From positions 7,085,842 through 7,149,841 of the forward strand of contig NC_051090.1 in assembly GCF_901709675.1 (NCBI RefSeq): a stretch of DNA of 64,000 bases, in the 5' to 3' direction. This document shows, one piece after another, positions 27,301 to 39,905 of the stretch. Positions within the stretch are counted from its first letter, which is position 1. The number at the start of each line of letters is the position of its first letter. Position numbers and translations under genes: made by a program. Below the pieces are notes generated by a model. It saw only the letters and a program-made list of their open reading frames with translations, was not told where the DNA came from and did not search any database. The DNA comes from Syngnathus acus. Its lineage: Eukaryota > Chordata > Actinopteri > Syngnathiformes > Syngnathidae.

Positions 27301-27919
27301 CAGTCTCATCGTGAGATATCAATTTCAGTATCATCATAACACTGATCGATACAGGTTGGCCTTTACCCAACATTTGACCAGTGTACATTGAAGTTGTTCC
27401 AAAACATTGGTAGAATATGTAATCACGTGACAAAGGCGCTCAAATACCTCCATACGTAAAATATATATATATTTGGCTGTTTTATATTGATGGCCTACAA
27501 GTGTTTTTCACCAATAACAAATTTGTGTGATACACCTTAACTTCAGATTAGGTTGCTGTTTAATTGAATAAAATTTAAATCAAATTGATGAATCGCAACT
27601 AAAACGGCAACTAAGCAGGTGCGGCTCGATTGCACCAGTCCGCAACGCGGCCTGATGCGCTCATGTGCGACCTGACAAAGACAAGGAAAACCCCTCCGGA
27701 TCCATTCACCTGTCTTCATCTCCTCACATGTAAACATCTATTTAGCTTCAATAATAAATACGTTCCAGGTTCACCTTCACCTCCCCACGGAATAAAGCGC
27801 ACACTTACCGGGGAGTCGAAGGAGAAGGCGCACTCGCTTTTGAATACTCTGTCTCCGGTCTTGGGCACTCTGATGGTAGGCATGTAGGGGACCAGCAATT
27901 CGCCGAGGTCTGTAGCCAT
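11759..27919 (-). CDS. usp13: USP13 ubiquitin-specific protease, complete, 21 coding exons
   Basis: Cytosolic deubiquitinase of the USP5/USP13 family. Exons in reading order: 27919-27809, 26406-26281, 25105-25045, 23522-23401, 22917-22775, 22364-22180, 21792-21695, 21613-21423, 21294-21223, 20949-20856, 19629-19504, 19362-19209, 18979-18805, 18731-18643, 17895-17773, 16362-16339, 16023-15880, 13862-13690, 12711-12519, 12328-12244, 11855-11759. They sum to 2586 nt, giving 861 aa (human 863). The start is the first in-frame ATG ([19 protein letters not shown]); the human N-terminal extension is absent. The ZnF-UBP domain lies around residues 188-250 ([32 protein letters not shown]). The catalytic Cys is about residue 328 (NLGNSCYL) and the catalytic His about residue 820 ([11 protein letters not shown]). 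Two UBA domains lie at about 634-676 and 713-750. The order GNB4-ACTL6A-NDUFB5-USP13-PEX5L supports USP13 over USP5. Confidence 0.96.
16339..16362 (-). other. usp13: USP13 24-nt microexon
   Basis: Coding microexon flanked by acceptor TTCCAG and donor GTGAGT. It supplies eight residues (DNSMSSLD with split codons) between the second half of the catalytic domain and UBA1. It is required for phase: the exon ending at 17773 leaves one base and the exon starting at 16023 needs two. Confidence 0.85.
18075..18213. repeat. Degraded copy of tRNA-headed teleost repeat (tail part)
   Basis: Contains AATTTAGAGTCTTTAATGAA and a diverged match to the ATGTTTTTGGAATATGGAGG / AACATGCAACCTTCACAC segments better preserved at 34740-34905. 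It lies in a USP13 intron. Confidence 0.55.
20101..20430. mobile_element. Non-autonomous hAT element with perfect 8-bp target duplication
   Basis: Termini are CACAGGTGTCAAACTC and GAGTTTGACACCCCTG, inverted repeats with two mismatches. The identical octamer CAATACAG lies immediately outside both ends (20093-20100 and 20431-20438). The interior repeats GGCCCG-type motifs near each end. At 330 bp with no open frame it is a hAT MITE. It lies in the USP13 intron between the exons at 20856-20949 and 19504-19629. Confidence 0.85.
24297..24620. repeat. Tandem repeat, about 104-bp unit, with AAT/ATT microsatellite
   Basis: The unit AAACATACAGTACATAACC...TAGTAAATTGATCACATATTTGA...(AAT)n occurs about 2.5-3 times. 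TACAGTACATAACCTG recurs at 24421 and 24525, giving a period of 104. The triplet run varies between copies. It lies in a USP13 intron. Confidence 0.85.
24627..24776 (-). repeat. tRNA-headed SINE-like repeat
   Basis: Read on the minus strand it has a tRNA-like head with the B-box GGTTCGAATC and CTGCTTCACAGTCAAGAGG. The body TTCCTGTGTGTAG... leads to the ATTCCAAAAACATAC segment shared with 34740-34905. It lies in a USP13 intron. Confidence 0.65.
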
Positions 27920-28080
27920 GTTGGCATCCCCACTCCTCGCAGCACAGTGCAGGGCAGCCACCGGAGCCGCGCGCTCTCAGAGGCGAGATGTGCTATTTTT
28001 AAAGTGGCCAACCAAGACTACATTCCTCCGTCCATTGGAGAGAGGGTGGAAGAGAACAGCGGCGGCGGGGGCGTGATGCT
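27920..28080 (-). promoter_or_regulatory. usp13: USP13 5'UTR and probable promoter
   Basis: GC-rich sequence just upstream of the USP13 ATG, including a GCGGCGGCGGGGGCG run near 28058-28072. No TATA box is evident. The transcription start cannot be fixed from sequence alone. Confidence 0.45.
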
Positions 28081-28856
28081 GATACTGTAAATGACCAATT
28101 GAGAAATCATATAGGAGGCGGAATTATATGCTAAAGGCACGGAGGCTTCGACGTATGTTTGTTTTCCAGCGTGACATAGCATCGCGTGGGAACATTTCTG
28201 CACAGGAGCCACTCCCACGTCTGGAGGTGATTCGTGCAGACGCCCACGCTTACTACGACACCGCGTGACCATCAACACTGGAAGGATGCGATTTACACGG
28301 TGCAAGGATAAAAACACTATCACTCCATCTGTGTAAACTATAAATCAAGCTACTAAAAACATTAATATTTTGCAAACGACATAAATAAAGGTAATACTGT
28401 TTTGTGCGCCGATAAATTCATGCAGCTCAACCCTGCCCCATAGTGGTCATCCGTGATATTACAACAATAGATGGATAGGATAAATTGCTCATTCGTTTCT
28501 CAATCTCAACCGGTTTTACGTCTGTGTTTTATGACATTTGTCATGTTTAAATTCCAATGTGTGTCTGAACAAGGCATTGAATGATTTGGAATGTAAAATG
28601 TTATTGTTGTAAACATTGGGCAGGGGAACGTTCAATAGTCACTATAATCAATAGTCGCTCTCATCATGATGACGAGAAATCTCGTTTTGGCTCAGATGTG
28701 GTTTTAGTCCTCATAAATCAATGAAGCTATAATGAAACCATTTTAACACACATGCACACAAAAGGTACACATAGATATTTTATTTAAGCGTGAAGTGGGG
28801 GGAAAAATGTACAAATAGTGGACCAGACCAGCACAGTGTACTGACAACAGTCTGGT
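28081..28856. other. Intergenic spacer USP13-NDUFB5 plus NDUFB5 3'UTR
   Basis: No gene is recognised in 28081-28775. The NDUFB5 3'UTR occupies about 28779-28856, ending at a minus-strand AATAAA (TTTATT at 28779-28784), only about 75 nt after the stop. Confidence 0.6.
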
Positions 28857-30713
28857 TCAGTTATCAGGTGTTGCTTTGGGGCTGGAGTCGATGAGATCCT
28901 TATTGAGGGTCTCCATCTGGAACCAGGGGCCATCACCTCTCGCTCTCATGTGTTTGCGCACCTCAAGCTGTGCCAGCCTATTTACCACAGACAGAATATT
29001 CACTCAATGAACAGTCATTGACAATACAGAGAAAATTCTTGGGATAAAAAAAAAAAAGACAAATAGTTCACAAATAGCTACTTTCAAAAGAGCAAAATAT
29101 TGAGAAACAACAAAAGACAAAATAGTGCTTCCACTTACCTCATGTCTGCCTTCTCTTTTTCTATTTGGATTGCAGCCATCATTTTTTCATAGTCCTTCAC
29201 CGGAGAGTCATAGATATTCCGAGAAATCCACCTAGTGATGGGGTGCTGCAAAAGCACGAGGAATGATGCATACATGGCATTTCGATTGAATGGATTACTG
29301 CAGCTTTCTCTTGTAATAATTTAATGATTAACAGTCACAGAGCTCTGTCACAAATAGCAAAAATCTACATATAATTGGCACCTAAACATTAATATATAAA
29401 TATATTCATCCTAGAATATGTTATCATCATTTCATACTCATTTTACACTAACCTTAAACATAAAGGAGTTGGGATTATTTGATTTTGAAATGAAGCAAGG
29501 ATATTTGCTTTTCTACTGCGTGGGCTTTGGTGCCATCTTGTGGTAGTAATTTGAACAACTGATTTTCATTCTAATTCATTTGGATCTCTGATTAAAACAT
29601 TTAGTAAAAATATGTTGATCAATATGATTGATTATGCCGGGGAAGCAGCTACATACCTTGTAGTATTCCCAGTACTCAGGTTCATAACCCTCAGGGGTTT
29701 CCACCAGCTCCGCTTCACCTTCACAACAAGAGGACGCATAATTGAAGTTCAGAATCAAAGTTGAGCTGAATTCAAGGTGTTGGATCACTCACTCACCGAT
29801 GAAGAGATTCACTGATGTGACAATGATAGCCACTGGAATACCAGTCAGCAGGATGTAGAATTGCTGGGTGGAAAAGCAGAAAGAGTTCGTTGTTGTCTTC
29901 GGTATAAATGTGAATTTAAAAGTTCCCATTTTATCAACACTTCATCGCGTGTTCTAGCTTCGTCTTGGTCATCGTGGTAACAAAACGTTTGCAAACTTAT
30001 TGCGTGTACTGGAATTATTTACTCTGTGTGTATTTTGGTGCCTATTATTAATGAACCTGTGAAGTGTTTTAATTTTCTTTTCTTTTTTATAAAAAAAAGT
30101 ATAAAATGCCTCCTCTAGACTCACCAACAGACGTAGAAATCTCTTGTCATAGAACTCAGTTGGTTTGATGACGAACATGTTCTTACCATGACCTCCCCAA
30201 CGGACAGCCACTAAAATACACAATGTAGAAACTTTAGAAAACTGATGAGTGGATGTGGGGGAATAGTAAAGTGAGCTCCAACAATGTTTGAAATTTTGAT
30301 TTGTTTGGGTGTTTTTTTTTTTGAGATTTTTTTTGTAAAGTAATTGGTGCAGTTTTGCAGATTTAGAAAACTTGGACATGTCATGTCATAATTGACGACC
30401 ACAAAAAGGTTTCAGGTGCATTTACGTAAATAATAAATATGAAGTTGATTGAAAGTGTTCATATTGCCTGCAATGCAAACTGTATCAGCGAGCTATCATT
30501 AGCATGCTAATAAAACCTTTAGCAAGGTCACAAGAAGGAACATCAATTTTCTCTTACAAAATTCCTACGGTAGACTCAGTCGTAGTGTCACTTACCCTTA
30601 TCTGTCCGCGGTATTGTTCGAGCAAGTAAGTTTGTCGCCGCATTTCCAGATTTCAGTGGACTCAGTCTGGCTGCGATAGCAGCAGCAGACCTGAATAGAC
30701 TCATTCCCACCAT
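28857..30713 (-). CDS. ndufb5: NDUFB5, complex I subunit (SGDH), complete
   Basis: Accessory subunit of mitochondrial NADH:ubiquinone oxidoreductase, in the membrane arm of the inner membrane. Exons in reading order: 30713-30596, 30210-30125, 29863-29797, 29718-29657, 29245-29139, 28977-28857. They sum to 561 nt, giving 186 aa (human 189). The N-terminus [17 protein letters not shown] is a basic, Ala-rich mitochondrial presequence. Then come the conserved [17 protein letters not shown], one hydrophobic membrane segment ([19 protein letters not shown]), [19 protein letters not shown], and the C-terminus ending SSPKATPDN. An upstream in-frame ATG at 30770 exists, but the 30713 ATG aligns with the human start. 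The gene is head to head with MRPL47, start codons about 270 bp apart, implying a shared promoter. Confidence 0.95.
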
Positions 30714-30983
30714 GGCTACTGTGGGATGGCGACCCAACAAAACGAGCTGTGATTGGCTGTTGATTGACATGAAGCGAGAATCGCCATAATTGGTAGGGGC
30801 AAATACTTTTAGCTGGTCTGAACTTTTAGTATTTTAATTTTACAGTATTTCAACGTTGTTCATAATAGTAGAATGACTGTCTTCAACAATATTTACCCTC
30901 ATGTACCAATAGATATATATATTAAAATAAAATTATACAGAAATGCATGCTGGGTAAAGTGAGGATGACGTATATGTCGCAAA
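30714..30983. promoter_or_regulatory. Bidirectional promoter NDUFB5 / MRPL47
   Basis: A 270-bp interval between divergent start codons. It has an inverted CCAAT box (ATTGG, 30752-30756) near NDUFB5. A YY1-like AAAATGGCGAC overlaps the MRPL47 start (30982-30992), a context common in nuclear genes for mitochondrial and ribosomal proteins. No TATA box was noticed. The two genes are neighbours in the same arrangement in human. Confidence 0.65.
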
Positions 30984-32350
30984 ATGGCGACGTCCTCTTC
31001 CTCAGGTCGTATTTTGAGTCTTTGCAAACAGCTGCAGAATGTTTGTCGATTGTCGTCGCAGATAAATATTCAACAATGTTCTGCTAATTTGATGAATCCC
31101 AACCCTTATCTTTGCAGGTAAGAATCTGTTTTATGTATACGATTTTGTGCTGGTTCATCATTAGCTTAGTGCTAACCCAAGATTTTTCTTCTGACCTCAA
31201 AACACATGGCAGGTTGAAATGTGTGCGATTAAACTTAAATATCAAACAGCCATGTGTTTTATTTATGGGCTGCACGAGAAGGTAAACTAAACATGGTTTG
31301 CTTCCATCAGGCAAAAGTTACTCCTTGTTGCCCAGTGCTGGTATAGACACAGCACCTCTTTGGTTCAGTCTCACGCCTTGCACACAAGTATCCACAGAAG
31401 GGGACTGGATGAGTTCTTTGACCTTCCTGAGAACTGGGGAGAAAGCAAGGTGAACTCAGGTAAAACAGAAGCACTTTCAGATGGTAAACTATTTTTATTC
31501 CTCACTACTGTTTATTTTTTGGGGCTCATCATATCACAGGTGCACCATGGACTGCCAAGCAACTGAGAACCAAGAGCAATGAGGACTTGCACAAACTCTG
31601 GTAACATTGCATAGATTAAATTTGATGAAAATGTGAGAGGGTTTAAAGCGTTTATCTTTTTTTTAGGTATGTGCTGTTGAAAGAAAAGAACATGCTGCTC
31701 ACACTGGAACAGGAGGCAAAAAGGCAAAGGGTTCCGATGCCGAGTCCGGAGAGACTACGGAAGGTTGTTACCATGCTAGAATGACCTCTTCCAAAATCAC
31801 AGGCATGATCTTTTTGATCATATATTTTCTTGTTTTACCCAGATTCAGCGGTCAATGATCAGGTTAGAGACTGTGGTGACCGAGAGAGAGACTTCACTGC
31901 GTTTGCTCCAAACGGGCCAAGAGAAGGGTAGACCAGGGGCCTGGAGGAGGAACGTGTTTGGATATACCTATTGGTGAGCGCTTGTACATGAACACATTCA
32001 AACTTTCCAACAAAGTGTTGATGTTCCTTCGCTCAGCTTAACCTTTTTCCCCCCTTGATCCAGGTATCGATTCAAAGAGTATGCCATTCCTTGGTATATG
32101 AATAGAAGATACAAGAGAAAGAGGTTTTACACGCCCAACTTTGTTGAACCGCACATCAGGTAGGATATGATACACAGGCATTGTCTTGTTGGAAAACTGC
32201 GTGTTGTACATTAAATGTCCCCGTTGTTTATTTTGTAGATTACGCATTGAAAAGTACTTAAGGGGGAAGTACAGGAAAGGAAATATGGAGAAGAAAAAGC
32301 TGGCCCAACTTCAAGAAAGGTTCCCCAAGATGAAAGTTCCGGCTTCATGA
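30984..32350 (+). CDS. mrpl47: MRPL47, mitochondrial large ribosomal subunit protein uL29m, complete
   Basis: Protein of the mitochondrial 39S subunit, homologous to bacterial L29. Exons: 30984-31117, 31311-31459, 31540-31600, 31667-31763, 31843-31973, 32064-32159, 32239-32350. They sum to 780 nt, giving 259 aa (human 250). An N-terminal presequence ([16 protein letters not shown]) is followed by the family core: [66 protein letters not shown], and a basic C-terminus. All joins are in phase. The donor after 31763 (GTTGTT) is weak but gives the correct frame and alignment. The 3' neighbour ACTL6A is convergent. Confidence 0.95.
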
Positions 32351-32944
32351 AAACCTTCACTTCTTTCTTATCCTATACAAGTCGCTGTCAATCACTTCCT
32401 TGTAGATACGGAAACTATTGTCTAAACATCACAACTCCGATCATGTACTATAAACTATTATTGTGCATTTGTGACTTCTTTTTGTGTTTCTAAAATCACA
32501 ATAAGTTGGAGCCACTGAACAACAGTCAACAATTAAATAATTTTAATGAGTTGAAACTCAAACTTGGGAAATGAAGCCTTTGTCAATGATGAGTTATTTC
32601 TCTTTGTACAGTTTATGCACCACATACTTTCTAACAGAACACTCCCGAGTTATTCAGACGGAACTTTCATGGGTACCTCATAAGTATTGCTATTATAATT
32701 TTTTTTTTTTAAAATGCAAATTTAGTTGCCGTCAGGGTTTCGTGAACCACTTCCCACCTGAAGATAAGGCAGCACACTGAATATTATGGCAAAGAAATTT
32801 AATTTCACTTCAACAAAGTGATAGACTTAATTGTGAATGTGTATGCTGCTACAACACATTCACAAACACGGTATGTGGACAAACTGCTTAAAAAAAAAAA
32901 AAAAAAAAATACAAAATGAGATTTATTTGTTGTTTTTTCATCAA
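32351..32944. other. Convergent 3'UTRs of MRPL47 and ACTL6A
   Basis: MRPL47 (+) probably ends just after ATTAAA at 32532-32537. ACTL6A (-) probably ends after minus-strand ATTAAA (TTTAAT at 32798-32803). The rest is AT-rich spacer with an A-run near 32889-32909. No additional gene was seen. Confidence 0.55.
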
Positions 32945-37224
<4,280 letters not shown>

Positions 37225-37479
37225 CTTGTAATTTTTCACAGCAGAGCGTTTATGTGATAATGTGCGCTATTATTGCAGAATCACAACCGCTACACGGCTA
37301 ATCACAACAAAAGAGCCGCAGTAGTTAGCATTGATCCGAACGAAGCGGGCGCCACTTGTGCGTCATAGATGCCGTCCAATGAGAGAGCAGCACAGCCGCG
37401 GGGGTGGTGACGAATAAATCACGCGACGACACAGCTCCATGCTCGACAGCGGACGTGGCCCTGCGTACTACACAGCAAA
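37225..37479. promoter_or_regulatory. Divergent promoter ACTL6A / ALDH7A1 with ALDH7A1 5'UTR exon
   Basis: Interval between the ACTL6A ATG and a splice donor (CAGCAAA then GTAAGT at 37480). It contains a CCAAT box (37376-37380) and GC-rich stretches (GCCGCGGGGG near 37396). The right end, ending at 37479, is interpreted as the non-coding first exon of ALDH7A1. Exact transcription starts cannot be determined here. Confidence 0.55.
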
Positions 37480-37920
37480 GTAAGTGAAAAAGCTGCAAGG
37501 TGCTCGTTTAAAAAAATGTACGAAATTGGAGGGGGAATTTAAACGAGTCGCTACTTCATAGTTACACGTCTATGTTTGTCACTGAACATTAAAGTCTAGA
37601 CCTTGAGCCACGGTCGATTCGATAGCGTGGCACGGACTTGGCGACCATGACACTTGTAGAAAATAGAATTAGAAAGAGGTCACATGACGAGCACGCACTT
37701 TTTAGAGTTTAAAAGTTGTGAAAGCTGTTAAAATTGCACACGTTACTAATCTAAACTTAGATAATGATCGATTTCATGATGTTTGAGCTACCTCATCATC
37801 ATTGAAAATCATTGAAAAAACGATCACAATTTCATTTGAGTTTGCAATTTGTGAAGAAGTTGTGGTTGTTTGCAAACGACCTGTTTAATCATACTATTTT
37901 ATTGTTGTTACTGTTTGCAG
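37480..37920 (+). other. aldh7a1: Probable ALDH7A1 5'UTR intron
   Basis: A 441-bp interval with a consensus donor GTAAGT and an acceptor TTACTGTTTGCAG. The acceptor ends five bases before the antiquitin ATG. A reading frame happens to stay open through its right part, back to about 37812, which can mislead start-site calling. That extension has no match to the family. Confidence 0.6.
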
Positions 37921-37925
37921 CACTC

Positions 37926-39548
37926 ATGCAGCACTGCCTCAACTTGACCATTGCCCGATACAGCAGGCTTTTCGTGAAGAATAAATTACCATTTGTTCAC
38001 CAGTCAGCAGCCATGTCAGGTCTTCTTATTAGCCAACCCAAATACGCTTGGCTGAAGGAGCTGGGTCTCTCTGAGGACAACCCCGGTGTTTACAATGGCA
38101 GCTGGGGAGGCAGTGGTGAGGTTATCACCTCCTACTGCCCCGCCAACAACCAGCCAATTGCCAGAGTAACCCAAGCTACAATGGGGGAGTATGAAGAAAC
38201 TGTCCAGAAGTCAAGGGAAGCCTGGAAGTTGTGGGCTGATATTCCTGCTCCAAAAAGAGGGGAGATCGTCAGGCAGATTGGAGATGGGCTGAGAAAGAAA
38301 ATCAAGGTTCTCGGGAGCTTAGTATCTCTAGAAATGGGAAAGATCTATGTTGAAGGGGTGGGAGAAGTTCAGGAATATGTCGACGTGTGTGATTACGCTG
38401 TTGGTCTGTCGAGAATGATTGGTGGGCCCGTCCTGCCATCAGAAAGACCAGGCCATGCCCTGATCGAACAGTGGAACCCAGTTGGTCTCGTTGGTATCAT
38501 CACTGCCTTCAACTTTCCTGTGGCTGTCTATGGCTGGAACAACGCCCTTGCGCTTACGTGTGGCAATGTTTGCCTGTGGAAAGGAGCGCCATCCACACCT
38601 CTTACAAGCGTGGCTGTAACAAAGATCGTAGCTGAGGTGCTGGAGCAGAACAACCTCCCAGGTGCCATCTGCTCCATGACCTGCGGAGGGGCTGATATTG
38701 GCACAGCCATGGCCGAAGACGAGCGTGTGGATCTGTTGTCTTTCACTGGTAGCACGCACGTTGGTAAGATGGTGGGCATGATGGTCCAAGAACGGTTCGG
38801 CCGCAAGCTGCTGGAGCTCGGCGGGAACAACGCCATCATTGTGTTTGAGGACGCCGATCTTAATCTGGTGGTCCCCTCTGCGGTATTCGCTTCTGTTGGA
38901 ACCGCTGGCCAACGCTGCACTACCACGAGAAGGTTAATGCTGCACGAGAGCGTCCATGACACAGTGATTGAGAGGATCACCAAAGCCTACAAGCAAGTTC
39001 GCATTGGAGATCCGTGGGATCCCGCCACCCTCTATGGGCCTCTGCACACCAAACAAGCGGTGGAGCAGTATCTGTCGGCAATCGAGAAGGCCAAGCAGCA
39101 AGGCGGCACAATCGTCTGCGGGGGGAAAGTGATGGACCGTCCTGGAAACTATGTGGAGCCCACCATCGTCACCGGACTGGCTCATGACGCTCCGATCGTC
39201 CACACCGAAACATTTGTCCCCATTCTGTACGTGCTCAAGTTCAAAACCGAGGAGGAGGCATTTGCGTGGAACAACGAGGTGAAGCAGGGCCTGTCCAGCA
39301 GCATCTTTACCAAAGATCTCGGGCGGATTTTCCGCTGGCTCGGCCCGAAAGGGTCCGACTGTGGCATCGTGAATGTCAACATTCCAACGAGCGGTGCTGA
39401 AATCGGAGGCGCCTTCGGTGGAGAGAAACACACAGGAGGAGGCAGAGAGTCCGGAAGCGACTCCTGGAAGCAGTACATGAGGCGCTCAACCTGCACCATC
39501 AACTACAGCAAGGATCTTCCTCTTGCACAAGGAATCAAGTTTGAGTGA
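37926..39548 (+). CDS. aldh7a1: ALDH7A1 / antiquitin, intact and intronless coding region
   Basis: Alpha-aminoadipic semialdehyde dehydrogenase of lysine catabolism (NAD+-dependent; matrix, cytosol). One uninterrupted 1623-nt exon encodes 540 aa, against 539 in human, where the gene has many introns. The start at 37926 gives a 29-residue presequence ([20 protein letters not shown]...), about the human length. A second ATG at 38013 matches the cytosolic start ([19 protein letters not shown]). Family motifs are intact: [41 protein letters not shown], the general base Glu297 in LLELGGNNA, the nucleophile Cys331 in [29 protein letters not shown], and the C-terminus LAQGIKFE. No frameshift or stop is present, so it looks functional. 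Its place between ACTL6A and GNB4 is not the human one, so a retrogene or intron-loss copy is inferred. Confidence 0.95.
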   Translation: MQHCLNLTIARYSRLFVKNKLPFVHQSAAMSGLLISQPKYAWLKELGLSEDNPGVYNGSWGGSGEVITSYCPANNQPIARVTQATMGEYEETVQKSREAWKLWADIPAPKRGEIVRQIGDGLRKKIKVLGSLVSLEMGKIYVEGVGEVQEYVDVCDYAVGLSRMIGGPVLPSERPGHALIEQWNPVGLVGIITAFNFPVAVYGWNNALALTCGNVCLWKGAPSTPLTSVAVTKIVAEVLEQNNLPGAICSMTCGGADIGTAMAEDERVDLLSFTGSTHVGKMVGMMVQERFGRKLLELGGNNAIIVFEDADLNLVVPSAVFASVGTAGQRCTTTRRLMLHESVHDTVIERITKAYKQVRIGDPWDPATLYGPLHTKQAVEQYLSAIEKAKQQGGTIVCGGKVMDRPGNYVEPTIVTGLAHDAPIVHTETFVPILYVLKFKTEEEAFAWNNEVKQGLSSSIFTKDLGRIFRWLGPKGSDCGIVNVNIPTSGAEIGGAFGGEKHTGGGRESGSDSWKQYMRRSTCTINYSKDLPLAQGIKFE

Positions 39549-39905
39549 CAGCTATTCAGGAACCGGGGCAGCAATGACTATCACGTCATCATCCCTTGAT
39601 ATTGCGTCTGTGAATTAGAAAAGGTCAACTTTATAAACACTTATGGGAAAAATATGTTCAGAGATTGCACAGAACGGGGTTAGATATGTATCAGGAGTTC
39701 AAAGTTTAACACTTTCCAACCCTGATGAAGGTGTTTAATTAATGAAGTTGATTTAGCAGTTTTGTAGAAGCACTTGGAAATCGAGTTGACTGTATCAGAT
39801 ACTTAATTCTCTTAAAATACAAAAAAATTCAACCTCTTCTGGCAGAAACAATGGAATGGGTTATGTTATTAGTTTCTATCGCATAGAAAATAAAAGTGTA
39901 CAGTA
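39549..39905 (+). other. aldh7a1: ALDH7A1 3'UTR
   Basis: Sequence from the stop to AATAAA at 39889-39894. No genomic poly(A) tract follows the signal, so if this arose by retroposition the tail has decayed. Confidence 0.55.

Noticed and set aside
29969-30379. 136-codon minus-strand open frame
   Set aside because: It is the NDUFB5 exon 30125-30210 read through into flanking introns; lysine-rich tails come from poly-T intron sequence.
37812-37925. Upstream extension of the ALDH7A1 open frame
   Set aside because: The added residues have no antiquitin similarity, begin with a non-ATG codon and lie inside a well-bounded 5'UTR intron; the 37926 ATG gives the family length.
38439-39502. Long minus-strand open frames opposite ALDH7A1
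   Set aside because: They are codon-bias shadows of a conserved intronless gene; translations match nothing recognisable.
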